Part shown: piece after piece, positions 24,301 through 37,345 of the stretch
How the letters are laid out: the number at the start of each line of letters is the position of its first letter
Numbering within the stretch: the first letter of the stretch is position 1
Program-made: the position numbers and the translations under genes
Notes under the pieces: model-generated
What the model was told of the DNA's origin: nothing
Databases searched by the model: none
The model's input: the letters and a program-made list of their open reading frames with translations, nothing else
Source of the DNA: Mycteria americana
Lineage: Eukaryota; Chordata; Aves; Ciconiiformes; Ciconiidae
Length of the DNA stretch: 64,000 nt
Reading direction: 5' to 3'
NCBI RefSeq assembly: GCF_035582795.1
Contig: NC_134373.1
Span: forward strand, 14,220,001 to 14,284,000

Positions 24301-27300
24301 CACACACGCAGAGGTGAAATTACGTATTGATACTTCTAGTCTTGTCCTACCCACACGTGAAATAAATTTGAACAATAGCACTTCATTGTGAATCAAGAAT
24401 AAAACCCGCTGTTTGTCTCCTTCACAGAGAAGGTGCTTTCATAGCTGACAGAGGAGGAATTGATCTGTACATGCAGTTACTGCTTTTGCTGGTCCAGAAC
24501 TTGTAATCAGCATAGAAATAGGGTGCTTCACTGCAATGGACTATAGCCTGACCCTCTAACACTACTTAGAAACTTCTCATCTCAGTTTAGTTAGTCTGAG
24601 ATTATTTTAATCTAGGACACTGTAGAGATCCTTATTCAAGTCTCTTTTCCTCTTTACCCTGATAGCCTAGCTTTCCTTTAATGGGAAGAACCTATGTAGG
24701 GGTTGCAAACCAGAGCTTTTTTTTTGTATTATCAACCTATAAAAAGAGAAATTTGGATCTCTTATATAGAAATCTTTCTATTGCTTTTCTTTGTCTGTCT
24801 GAGGTGATGAAAAACGATGGCTTTGTGATGTGACACAATATCCTGGCTGGTACATACTAGTATGAACTCATTGCTGGGATGATAGGAATTGGCAGTTGTG
24901 TGAGGGTTTCCTAGATAAGTGAGAGAAGGTACTTTTTGGTGAGGAACTTGAGTTTTTCACGATACTCCACAGGCTCTGATGGCCCTGTTAGGAGTGAGTC
25001 ATCAGGGTACCTCTAGAGCTTCTCTTAATATCAGGATACTGCGTGTATTATAATGGATTGATAATAAGGTCCTGAAAGACTTAGGGAAAAAAGCAGAGGA
25101 TGTCTGTTTACAATGACATGGGGAAACTGCACAGTTGTATTTTGCTTTTTCCCTGTAGCAACAGAAGCCACTGAGAGTTTCCCGGGCTTCCCAAGGTCAC
25201 AGCCTGGATTGCAGCCGACTGTTGATCTGTATAAAAGAAATGTAATCAAATAATCATCATAATCTTCTCTCTTTTTTTCTGCTGCTCAGCTGCAAGCCAG
25301 TCCCCTCTCTCTCTTTCACTGTCTCTGTCCCTGTCTTTGCTCACAGTGCTGAGCCTACAGCTAGACTTTGAGCTTTATAGCTCAGTGTTGCTTTTGAACC
25401 AGTCGAGTCTGATCATTCTCTCCTTTGTAATTTGCCGTCCAATTTTCCCTTCCCAGTAGGAGTGCCTTACAGTACTGTATATTAGTGTCTGTCTTCCTGT
25501 TTTGGATTTCCTGATTTAATCTGCTGTTAGATTAACTTGTAGGCTTAAACTGAAACTCTCCCGTGGCTGCTCATGCTCTTTTGCAGGGGCAGCTGAGTAA
25601 ATCAGTTTGCTTGTTCTGCCCTCATGAAGTAAGCTCTACAGGCTGCATATACCAGCTCTGAAGACACCAAGCTGCATGGAAACCCCTCACTTTTGCTCAA
25701 TTTGGTGCCTTAAATTTTCAAAAGTTAAGAATTTTGTCAGGAATGCTCTGCCGTGATGCAGTGTGTTTGGCATTGGAGCTCGAAACCCTTGCTCACGGCA
25801 GTTTCCATCTTGCTAGGAGTGGTGACCATAACATTTCTTTACTATCTGTGCTTTGAGTGGGAAATATGAGAAAGGATAGCATGGATATGGCATTGGTTTT
25901 TATTACCTGTATTTTGGAGACTAGCTGGGCTTCTCTTCAGCCAGAAATGTGGTTGTGCTTATGTGAGACCTACAGGAGCTGTGCATATATAATAATAGCA
26001 AGCACTGGGCATTAAAACGGGATCAGGTCTCGCGCAATTTTGCTCCTCCTGGAACCACTGGCCAGCCCACGCCACATGGCAAGGGACTGCTGTACGGTGC
26101 TCGCTACCCACGTGGCACAGCTAGGTCCAGTGCTGTGGGAGTGAAGGCTTTTCCTCAAAGCTTAATTTTAATGCAGCCTGGTTCCCTGAAGGCTAACCCA
26201 GTGAGGGTTTGGTCAGCGTTACCTTAGAGAGAGGGTTAACCTGCTTAAATTTTAGCATTATTTGGTAAAGTATGTGGCTAACTCTTCCAGCATGTGTCAG
26301 CCCTGGGCACATGTCCACGCTGACTGTGATCTTTTCAGTCCACATTTGACACCAGTAGCAGGAATCCTGTTAGACAACGGCAGTGCTGGCGCTGCATTTT
26401 AGCAGTGTAGTGAGGAGACAGCCCGGATGATAATGTGCAAAGTCCTTCTTTACTTGAAAACCCTGGCATGGGTCATATCTTAAAATGCCAATTTTGTCCG
26501 AATTCCTTAGGGTGGCCATTAATCCAGAGCGCAAAGATGCCACTTGTGGGCAGCATCAGAGAAATCCAGGCCTGGAAAGCTATCAGCTGTCTAGGTCCAA
26601 AGTGTATTAGGCCTCGTCTACGTGCACAAGTGTCAGTGGCTCAATTATTTATTTATTCGTGTCTAATCCACGTGTTAAACCGATATAAATCCTTGAATAC
26701 ACAGCGTTGTTTTGGTGGAAAAAGGATTTGTTTCAGTTTTGCTTATGTGCTTGTCTACAAAGTTGATCTTGCTTAAACTAAAGTGTGTTTTCAGACTGAT
26801 TTTTAATGGCATCGATACCTGTGATACCAGGTTAGCTTATACCAGTCCCTTTTCTACTTGAGCTAAGCAAAAGTAAGAGTTAATGGGCAAAATGTGTGTT
26901 TGAAAGGTTTTAAGCGATAAAGGCAGCTTCCAAATCAACTTTAGTTCAGTCGAGGCAGTTAGAGGCTGGGGGAAGCCGGGCGTGAGCAGCAGAGCGCAGC
27001 GGCTGGTGCTGTCCCTGGCAGCCCGGGCTTTCCTTCCTGCGGAGCACCAGCTCACCTGCAGCACTTGCAACGGATTTTAGCATCACTGGCAGCGCACCCT
27101 GAGTTTTTGGAAAACCATTACGTGTGTATGCTACTCTGTTAACTTATTGGCAACATCATTATGTGTGTTTCATTGTTCTTGTGTTTGTTTTGTTTGTTTG
27201 GGTTTTTTTTTTTTTACTTTTGACAAGGATTTTTTTAAATTATCTGCAACTGTTAGGCAATAGTCTTAATTTATTATTGATGTGTAATAATGTTATAATT

Positions 27301-27405
27301 TAAATTCAGTGAGTTGAATTGCTTGTTGGCACTGGAGCAGGGTTTATTTGGGTTCACTTGTGACAGCATCAGAGCACCAGTCCCTCGTGTATAAAGGCAA
27401 CTCTC

Positions 27406-27411
27406 AATAAA
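27406..27411 (+). terminator. PLEKHM3: Candidate PLEKHM3 poly(A) signal AATAAA
   Basis: A canonical AATAAA is followed within 30 nt by a T-rich stretch and then a GT-containing run (CTGGTGGGTACT). It is the best-placed signal after a long AU-rich stretch, but another AATAAA lies at 28807-28812, so the choice is tentative. Confidence 0.4.
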
Positions 27412-27700
27412 CACTAAAAAAAGTTACTCGTCCTTTTTAATTTGCCTTCTGGTGGGTACTACACCATGGGTAGGACAAGTTATGAAAGAGTGCTAGTTTC
27501 CTTAAAAATGCTAATCTGCAGGTGAACGTCTTCAAAATCTAAGCAAATTATGGAATTTACTGTTGCTGGGCCTGAGCCGGGAAGTCTCTGGAAATACTAT
27601 CAATGACTGCATCAGGCTTCGTAGGTTTGGGTTCCCAGTTAAATCTCTTAAGTGTTTTTTGAAAGCCACAAATGCCTGGATTTGTAATGGTGCTGACCCC

Positions 27701-27735
27701 CAACAGCTCCCAGGGGAGCTTATTGGGAGCTGTTG
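27701..27735. repeat. Perfect 12-bp inverted repeat with 11-nt loop
   Basis: CAACAGCTCCCA (27701-27712) and TGGGAGCTGTTG (27724-27735) are exact reverse complements separated by 11 nt. The location is just past the candidate PLEKHM3 poly(A) site. Confidence 0.85.
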
Positions 27736-30700
27736 TTGTCGGGCACCTTTGGGTACGGAGCTCCTGGAGGCACGTGGGAGGCACAGGGAGGCAGCTCCCC
27801 ACTGCGTGGCTGTCGCATGGACCTCTGCCAAAAGGGTCCAGGCTAAGGGCCTTGAGTCCTAAGTGAGGGAGGCATCTCCCAGCTGGACTGAAGGGACCAC
27901 TGAAGCCCTGGGAGGGCAGGATTTTGCCCATGTTGTAAGGGCTCTCCAACCGATGGATGTAGGAGCAGGCATGATTCCTGCTCTTCTGGGCTGCTTCTTT
28001 CAGTGCAGCAGCTGAGGAGCTTCTGCAGCTCCCTGGAGCTGTGGATTTGGTGACTGTAAGGATTGCAGCGCTGAGCCGTGGTGGAGCTCATGGGCCTAAA
28101 CCACCTGCTTGAGGGTCCCCAGAGAAATCCACACCTAGCCCCATGCTCTCATGGCCTTCAAAGAGAAGGAGATGTCCCCTCCCTCAGTGCCCTCCTGCCC
28201 CTCCTCAGAAAGACCAGAGGTCCACCAGGAATGTCAATCCTCTCTCCTGCAGGAACCTTTGGACTTCATCCCTGTGATGAAATCGGCTACAAGCAAGGAG
28301 TTAATGTTTGACCGGGACCACACAAACTGCACGAGAAAACCATGCACAAGACCTTCTCTTCCTCCTTATTTGCTTTACAAGGTGAGCAAACTCCATTATG
28401 ACATCTCCTTCCCCTTTCACTGCCACCTCCCCTCCTCACTTTACCCTGTAGGAGAGGGTGGGAAAAAGCATCAACACAGAGCAGGGACCATGGGGTCTAG
28501 GGAGCCCTGGGAGGAGCTCTTTGGTTGGTTTTTTTCCTGTCTCCTGTGGCTGTATTTACACAGCTTCTTCTCTCCTCCTTGCCCCTTCCCAGCCTCTCTG
28601 TCGTGCTCTGTTACGGTGTATGACCCATCACTGAAATGAGCTGGTGAAGGGACATACTCCAGTAGTTGTCATGGGCAACTTGGGCCTGGAGTTTCAAGCA
28701 ACACTTCTTTTGGTTTCAGTCAGGAGCTGAAGTGGTGGGGTTTTCCTCCATTTTGTACGTTGTCATTACATGAAAGCTGTGCCCTCCAGCGAAGTGTAAC
28801 TCTGCCAATAAAACCTTATATTGGCAGCCCTGTTCTTAACTCCTGCACACACACCCCCAAAGGCCATGCTTTTTGGGTTGTTCTGTTAACCATTTGTGTT
28901 ACTTTATCAGCTAGCCTTTAATACAGCAGGCCACAGAAAATACCAGTCAGACTGTGAATTGCAGCGTGCCCTCCAGGTCCCTTGGGAAACAGTAGCAAAG
29001 TGGCATTTGTTTCTGATGCTGAGCAAGGGGGACAGACTGGCACCCACAGAGTAGCTACCCACCTTGTTCTTTTCATGGTTGATACCATTCATGCTGGTGG
29101 GACAAGTCAGTGTTTTATAACCATATAAGCTTATGTGTTTGGGAATATTAGATCATGGGCAAATCTTATAACCCCTTAGGTCCAACAGCCAGTCTTTTGG
29201 ATTTTGTTCTTTCATGATCTCGTTGCACGTTAAACGCTTTACAATAGGTTGAGCCGGGAGAGCTGGTCATCTCCTACGGCCAAGTCCCATGAGTGGTGTT
29301 GTGGTTCATATCACCTGAGCATGCCAAGCCAAGCTCCAGCTCTTCTCTCAAAGGTTGGGACAGTTTATGTTTAAAAAGTTACCCTTCTAGCTCTTAGACC
29401 AAAATTAACGGTATTTGGTTTAATCTGGGAAGTTGACTAGTTTTCTAAAAGGTAGCAGAACTGAAATGCAGCCCTTCTTCTGGGAATATGTGACACTGTC
29501 CACAAGTTTATGAAGTCCTGAGGGCACTGTCTAAAATAAATCAAATGCTACAAACTCCTTGTCCAGAACTGTGCTCCAGGCTCAAGGAAACAGATATTTT
29601 TTTTTCTTTCAACTTTTCCATAACGTGTGTGATACAATCCTGATTACAGTATAGTAATAGATTAGCCCAAATGGAGCTAGCTTCCTCCTCCTTTCCTTAG
29701 GGACGGAGAGGGACCTTCCAAGTCTCGAGGCCTACCATACCTTACTGTACCTGAAAGGTGCGCTGAGGGTAAACTAAAATATTCTGAGAGTGTGTGTACA
29801 TAGCTCTGGACTGTCTTTTTAAAATAGTTCTTGTTCAACTAAATACTCTCCAAAATAGTGGTCCCATCTAGAGGCCTGAGTATTACCACTATGAGAAGGT
29901 GGTGAAAAGCATCTCAGATAATCGGGTGTGACAAGTAAAACCAGACAAAGTCTCCAAGGCAAGCAGGAGTAAATTCCAACCATTTTAAGCATAGACAAAT
30001 TATAAAACTTGGCATTGAGGCTGTAAACATGCTAAAAAGTCAGTACGCTGTTTATAGTAAGTGACTTTTGATTTTCTATGATTGAGTTTGAGGCATTAGC
30101 CTCAGATATTAAAAATGAAGTTGTGAGGCTCGTCTGGAAAGCAAGAGGAGTCAGATAAGAGCTTGCATTAAGGGCTGAACTTTCACTGACTTGAAAGTTC
30201 CCAGGTGTTTATCGTGTAGGTACAATATGATGTATTTACAGGTGAATAAGAAGGAATTGTTAGTAAAGTTAAGTATTGTTTAAAAATAAGAAAGTGCAAG
30301 TTACTGAATCTGTGTAAGAAAGTAATAGATGCAATCAGTGTGCATGGAGCAGTTAGTCCAAAGTGCTTTCGTAGCTCTAAAGGTTATAAGTTAATCTCAC
30401 TTGTGACTGACGCTGCAGGCAAGTACCTGAAGTACAGCGACTAAGTCATGAAATGTGATGAGTGTCTGTCCACTGAATTGTGCCTTGCCCTGCAAGTCAT
30501 CCCACTGATTTCTGAGAGCAGGGGGTACAGACTCCTGTGGGAGCAAGGTTAGGGTGGAAGAACTGAGACCCCAGCGTGCACCATTCTGTCATCAGACATC
30601 AGCACGGAGTTGCTTGTGACATTGGTGGAGGTTGTTTGTTGTGTACATATTGCAAAATGTCCTGTTCCAACTTGGACTCTGCACTTCTGAAGAGCACTCG

Positions 30701-33307
30701 TCTCTGATTTAACAGACAGCATGATCGATCCTTTAAGCAGGTACAAGCTCTGCTGACTCCAATGAAAGCTGCAGTTTGTGAAAGAACCAGAGCTGGGCTC
30801 TTGGTGTTTAGAGACACGAGCTGTAGCAGTGTATAAAATTGGCAGATTCCTTGTAAAATGCATGTGCATCTAGCACAGAGTTAACCCTGGGTGATAGCAG
30901 GTAAACGAGGTCGAAAGTATAATAAAATATGGGTCTCCAGTGTAGGTATTTACACAGTATTGACATTGTTAGCTGTGCTTAGAGATTTGTGTCAAGTGTT
31001 ACTGCGCTGTCATAAAACAATGAAGTACTTCTGTGAAGGGCTTAGGGCAAAGGGGAGGCAGAGAAGTCTCGCTATATAAGGCCCTCCTCCAGCACCCGTG
31101 GTAATCCATGGGAATGTTTCCATAGCTGTCGGCAGGAGCTGTGTGGAGGCCTGCTAGGGGAGGGCGAGCAGAAGCAGCACGTTTACTATGTTTAGAGCAG
31201 GTAACTAGTGATTTTGTCTCAAGGAGAATATTGCCATCACCAAATTTTAAGAGCCTAGCGCAGCTGACAGGTCCACCTCGCAATCAGTGGACAGAGATGA
31301 GGGTTCCTCCCGGGAGCAGGGATATATCTGAACTGAATTCTCCTCTGGTGTTTCATGGAAACGCTGAGAAGGACCCATAAAAGCTGAGAGATGACATTAA
31401 GAAAAATACTGTGCTCAGGGTGGCCATGAGGTGAAGAGGGCAAGAGTCCAGTGTCCCAGGGTTTCTACACAGCGTACCCTGGACTCAGCACACTTTCAGC
31501 TCTAGGCTGTTGCAGCTCCACTTCTCACATTGGGCTCACAGTAGGCTTCCCCTCAACATTTTGGCTGCAGGACCAGACTTTGCAGCTGAACTCAGTGTTT
31601 ATAGGTAGTGGACCAAACTGAAATGCCAGTCCCAATCAGTCAGAGCACCAGGGAGTTTGGCCCCAGGCACAGTGCCTGCCTGTCCGTGGGTCTGCGGCTC
31701 CAGTTTGGCCTCCCCGCACATTGTCCGTGCTCTTCATGAGGTTATGGCAAATTTCTTCTCCAAGCCATGCTGATACGTGGGACCTGTTAGTCTTGCTGCA
31801 GAAAAGTATTGCTCTTCCACTAGAGGTGGTTCCTATGTAGTTATTCCCTGGTTAGATGCCACTGCATGGGAAGGTGTTTTCCTGCTTCTTTCCAGATGCA
31901 GGAGGTAATTATTTTCCATCAAAGCATTTAGCAGAAGTGTTCCCCACTGTAGCAGTCCCACAGCTGTCCTGCGAGGGGTGGGAGAGTTGCCTGCGTGCTG
32001 ACAACGCTTCTCAAAAATCAGCCAGCTTCAAAAAAGAGAAGCATCTCTGTTGAGAAGGGACACTTGTTGCTGTTGCTGCCAGCCTGGCTTGCCTTGCTTT
32101 CCCTGTCAGGAGCCAGAGTGCTCCACACCTGCTGGTCTTCACTGTTCTCCGAGGGAGCTGATACAGGCTGTTTGGAAAACAGGTGTTGCGCACTTCTTCA
32201 GCATCTGACCCCACGTCTCTCGACTGTCTGAATTAATTTCGAGCCTAGGCAGCTAGATGAGCCTTCCATACTTCTTGCTCAGAAGCACTGCCCATGCTGT
32301 TTCCTGTCCCAGGTTTTATCTTAAAAGCTAATGAGTAGAGCTGAAGTCTGTCCCACGCTCGTCAGATACATCAGCCTCCAAACTCCAGGGCTGACTTCAC
32401 ACTGGGGCAGCTCTCAGAGTCCATGGGCTCACGCCAGCTGGGTCTCAGTGTGAGAGTGGGTTGGTGCCTCCCTCCGAGTCCTGGGAGGTGTCACAGTGGC
32501 AATAAACAGCCTCAGTCCCATGGCACCTGATGCCCCTTTCATTCCTCTGGTTCTCAGCTCAGCTAGTGCTGAAGATGTGGCCCAGGTTTGTTCCCCTACT
32601 CCCAACAGCACTGCAGGCTCCTACTCTGCAGGACCACCACCTCCCCCAGCAGAGCACTGTAGGACACCCTGTCCTTGCATCCCACTGTCCTTGTGCAAAA
32701 AAGGGGGATTTTAAGCTCCGTTCAGTCAGAGGTGAGCAGTCTCTCTCACATGTGTACCCAGAGCAGAGTGCCGCGGCACCGGCGTCGCCTTGGCTTTGTG
32801 TGTGATCTTTTCCCATGAATATCTCAGTGGTGTCCTCATCACATGAGCTCTTCGGCCTCTGGGATGGTGAGACAGCCTGGGAGATTGAGATGACCCTTTT
32901 AGTTTGCACATCTCTTGCTCTGCATAGCCACCCATTAAAATTATTCGCTTTACCCTTCTCTGTAGGAATCTGGGGGGGACCTTGGAGCAAACTGCTTGGG
33001 ACCGGCAGGGACGTGCATGCGGGAGAGACGCAGAGCAGAGCGTGCCTCTCGCTCCTCACACTCCTTCTCTTCTTTTTATTGACCTGCCTCACTGATTGGG
33101 AAAGACCCACGGCCCCCCCACGGCCCCCTCTTCCTCCCCAGCCGCACGATTGTCACCGCCAATTAGTGCATTCTTAGGGCACACAATGGCGCTGTGGCCA
33201 CTGGGACGGGCGGCCTTTGTGCGTCTCCAGTCGGCCGTAGGGGCAGTCAAGATTCATTTAGGGCCTTACACAACATGGACAGAAAATACTATCAGAAAAG
33301 CAAAGGG

Positions 33308-33357
33308 GGAAGAGAAAAAGGGAGGGAGAGAGAGGTAGCAAGAAGGGGGGGGGGCGA
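33308..33357. repeat. Purine-rich (GA)n-like low-complexity tract with a G run
   Basis: Nearly every base is A or G, with several GGGAGGGAG and GAGAGAG stretches and a run of ten G near the end. Confidence 0.85.
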
Positions 33358-35604
33358 AGTCTGCTATTCAGGGGTTAGCCCAGCCGCATGAAAGGCCCAA
33401 GAAGCAGTGCCACATTGAAGACGCCCCTTGGAACACAAAAAGGAACCAGGGCTTAATAGTAATTAGTGGGCAAACTGCAAAGAGCGCCGTGGCTCTCCAG
33501 TGAATTGTTCCTGCGCTTGCTGCCACCGCTGCCCCTTCCCCCTTCCCTCCGGATCCGGCCGGGAGGGGAGCAGCTCGGGGATGGGAATTGGCAGCCCTCC
33601 TTTACCCACCACGCTCTGGGGAGGCCCCATCCAGCTCTTCTTTGTGGCAGGTAAATTGGATTTCATTCTCTAAAGCTTGTAGCCAATTACAGGAGGTACT
33701 TTGGAGCCAGAGCAGGGCACGGGGGTATGGTTTTGGGATCAGCACTGTGCCCGTGTCAAGGACCTTTAGAGCAGCCCTGTCCCTTTTTGCAGGCTGGCAC
33801 GACACACCTTGTGGCTGGGCTGTGTTTGTCCATGGCCTGGCCCTTGTCCCCCAGCAGAGCCTTGGAGGTCACTGCTGCTGTTCTCTTCTGCTTCCATTGT
33901 TTCCTTCTTTGCTCATGAAGTCATCACCTGTACAGGTTTTTACAATCTATTTAGGGAAAGGTCTGATAGCAGCTCTGTCAGCTTAGTAGCAGCGAGGAGT
34001 CTGCTCAGGCTGAAGACCAAACCTTGCCCTCCCTTCTCCACGTAAGTCTGCACAGTGCAAACAGCACCTGCATTCACCCCTTTCCCCTCGTTTCTGTGCC
34101 AGCTCTCAGTCACGCTGCAGCCTTCATTGGTACGTACAGAATTTCTTAAAACACATTTTGGCCCAGCATGGCTTGGGCTTGTCTTGGGTAGCTGCATTAG
34201 TGTGCAGCTGAATATGTTTAATCTCTCCTTCTGTAGAGATCAGTTTGTTGCTGTTATCAGTCTCAGCTCATCTCCTGAACTGCTCGTACTAGGTTTAGTC
34301 AGGAGCTTACATGCCCATCGGAGTTAACTGTGTCTCAGGAATAGGCCAAGTTAAAAGATCCATAAGGCAGGTTTGACCTCGCATAAATGTGCTGAAGTAT
34401 TGAGGAGGAATTCAGGGCATCTTAGCCCAAATGGAAGGTACACAGAGACACAAAATTGTGAATCATTCCTTTTATATTGTCAGGGAATCTAAATAAAATC
34501 TATGGAAGAAAGCTGCAGGGCCTGGTGGTTAGTTTGTTGGCTCTTCTCAGCTAATGGATGTGCATTTTGGCTATCCTTGGATACAGGGGTGCAGGAACAG
34601 GTGCTGATCTCAAGCACAACCACACACAACCCCACAAACTTAAACTGGGCTCTTCTGGTTCCAGCTCAATATAAATTAGACCAGACGCCAACTGACCGAA
34701 TTTAGTAGTCTCTGCTGGAAACATTTCCAAACTGCAGTGCTTGAAAGTGATACGCGTGCGCACACACGTACAGTTCTGGACCGCTGTCTCTCTTCTGGTA
34801 GAGACTGAAAATACCTCCTCATTTCCTCTGTTAGCTACCAGTACAACACTCTCCTCTCTCTAAGATACCCAAGCAAGCTTAGGAAATGCAGTTGCTGCTC
34901 CAGTACCAGTCTTTTTCCACGACCTGGAAGCCACAGCCACTCTGTATGTCTATACAAAGTAGGTTTGATTGTATTAGAACAGCGAAAATAAGATTGACAA
35001 CCAAGACTTTTGGTCCGTCCAAAATCCCATCACGGGTTTCACACAAGGCTGAGGGCAGCACAGCGGGCATCAAGGACTCGGCTGGTGTTGCTGGGATGGC
35101 TCCTGCAACGCAAACACGATCAGGGAGCTCACAGCGTACGTGTCTCACAGACAGAGCTGGTCGAAGGCACTGTCTCGCAACACAGAACGTGTCTGTCTCT
35201 CACCAGCCACAACACGTCCTCTCTCTGCTAATTAGCAACATCCCTGGCAGAGTCTCAGCTGAAAGGATTACACTGTCTTCTCACCTTGCCCTCTCCCTTC
35301 CTCCCCCAAAGAGGGATGTTTAGTCCTGTCGGGATGCCGCCTGGCCAGCCCAGGTAAGGAACTGGCCTCATTCCCCACCAGACTGCCCCTCTACCAGAAA
35401 GGGATTTTGTCTCCAGGACAATCCGTCTGGCCCTGACTGAACGGATGCGCAGCCTCGCATCCCTGCAGCGTAGTGCCGGAGGTTGTCAGCCTAATGTGCT
35501 CTAGTGGCACGGAAACAGAGCAGCGTCTGCAGCAGGAGCCAGAATGGTCTTTTTCCAGCTCAGGACTGAAGGGTTGATTTCCCAGCTCTATGTGGCCATA
35601 AGGG

Positions 35605-35745
35605 CAAATCACAGAACTTTTCTATCTGCAAAAGCAGGGAGAATTACCTGTCCTTTCTCCCATTTTTTGTGTTCCTTGGCTGCTCAGCCTGAGAGCTGTT
35701 TGTACTGCAGGTCCATTCAGCACCTAGCACAGTGAGGGGCAAATA
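35605..35745 (+). repeat. Eroded MIR/CR1-L3-type relic
   Basis: The boxes 'caaatcacagaactttt', 'tatctgcaaaagcaggga' and 'attacctgtcc' are followed about 100 bp later by 'gtttgtactgcag' and 'cagcacctagcacagtgagg'. The order matches old amniote SINE/LINE tails ending in 'tgtacagcgcctagcacaatgg'. It is heavily diverged. Confidence 0.45.
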
Positions 35746-37282
35746 ATGAAGTTGCGTGGTACAAGCTTGCACAGTAATTTCTCCGAGTGCACCCAGTGGG
35801 GTCCTGTCTGCCTCGTGACGGGGTAATGGTTGGGGGGTCTGGCAGTGCCAACCCGTGGGAGGCAGGGAGAAGGGTTCAGCTGCTCCCTTGTCCCAAACAG
35901 CGGAACAGTTAATTTCACCAGCATAAGGGAAATACCTACAGAGAGTGAATTCTGCTGCAGCTGGACAGACTTCTCTGAGCAGAAAGCTGAACCAAACTAC
36001 TCCACTGTTTTCATGCCATAAGGAAGGTGCTGGCCTGTGTGAACCCCATCTTTGCAGCAGTTGTGCTGTCTTTTTTGTCAGCTTGCTGCTTATATAAAAT
36101 CAGTTTGATTGTATCAGTTTGATAAAAAGAGCCAGACTACACAACCTGGTCATCAAAGATTTCTGACAACCCTACGCTAGCACTTGTGGAAGGATTGAAA
36201 ATATTTTGGAGCACTTTCTTGCATCACCAGGACATATCCCAGGCAGGGTAAGGTAATTGTGTGCTTGATGGTGCTGCGCATGGCAGTGAGGTACGGGATT
36301 TAGAGAATGGATTCCTTCTTTTCCCCAGCAAATCTCTTGATGTGCTCCAATTCGGTAACACTAGTCCCTGCTAAAGCTGCTGTTATTTAAGATTGAGCTC
36401 TGTGGATCACTTGCGTGTGTTAATTCTTCACATCTAACTAGTGCCTGAATGCGAAGGTTGCTAGCAACATCCTTTCCAAAATCATTTTGGCCTGTGTGTT
36501 ACATTATCCCATGAATGACTTGCAGAAGGAAGTAATCAAAACGTGTGTAGTTCCAGCTAGTGCGAATTGCCTTTGCATCTGTTTCTGTCTCTTTTTACTT
36601 GTGTCCAATAAATGTTGATTATGCGGGGATTTAAATCTGTATTTCAACATAATTTGGTTAATTTGATGTGAATGACATGACTCACTAAGCCTTAGCTCCA
36701 AATGTTCCTCCAGCCCCGTGTCAAGCACTTCAAGGATGTCAAAAGCAGATATGGAGAATCTGAAGTGCCCGGTCTTAGCGAGAATGCCTAAAAGGTCAGG
36801 GAGAGGACATTGTTTCAGGAGGTCTCTGGCCTTGATACTTACTGGTTCATGAAAACCTGAAAACCCAGCATGTGTGTATTGCATATGAACTTTCTCCTTC
36901 TAGGGTACTATAGATGAGTATGCATACAGGATAAAGCTTTCAAATGTGTGATTTTTTATTGCCTCTGATCTTGAGTGGGTAATGTGGTATGTCGTAAAGG
37001 AGTCCAATTTCCAGAGGACGGGTCTGTAACAATTTCTGGAAATAAAGATCCCTTCAGGTTACCTCAAGAGGGCCCAGAATCACTGCATCTGGGAGATCTT
37101 GATCACAGTGTTTTGAGAGGTTAGTGAAGAAATGCAGTCAAAGCGGCCTATGTGTTTGAAACCTATTTTGATTGTATGAAACTTCGTATTTTCAGGAAAG
37201 GCCAGACTGAACTTGAACTATTCTGAACACAGACCGAAGTAGCTGTTAACAGCGACAGTTGTTATCATATGTTTTTCACCAC

Positions 37283-37345
37283 TTCATAGAATTTTAAGGC
37301 CAGGAGACACCACCCATAACCGCAGATGTTCATACCAATAGCAGT
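37283..37345 (+). repeat. Eroded CR1-type fragment
   Basis: The text 'cttcatagaattttaaggcc' followed by 'aggagacaccac' resembles the sauropsid CR1 box 'tcatagaatctaaggccagaagggacca'. It is short and old. Confidence 0.45.

Larger units (their letters stand above)
20960..27425 (+). other. PLEKHM3: Probable PLEKHM3 3' UTR (end uncertain)
   Basis: No coding sequence follows the stop. The stretch has AU-rich elements near 21.34 kb and ends, in my best guess, near an AATAAA at 27406-27411. A 3' UTR of several kilobases fits what I remember of mammalian PLEKHM3. Earlier AATAAA hexamers (for example near 22.83 kb) could be used as alternative sites. The open frames on both strands here are short and give no recognisable protein. 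Confidence 0.5.

Noticed and set aside
27532-28639. Overlapping open frames on both strands after PLEKHM3
   Set aside because: Moderate GC content gives several 80-160 codon frames, but none has a domain, a conserved start or exon-like splice sites.
28807-28812. AATAAA as the end of PLEKHM3
   Set aside because: It is possible, but the hexamer at 27406 is nearer the AU-rich 3' UTR; there is no evidence to prefer the more distal one.
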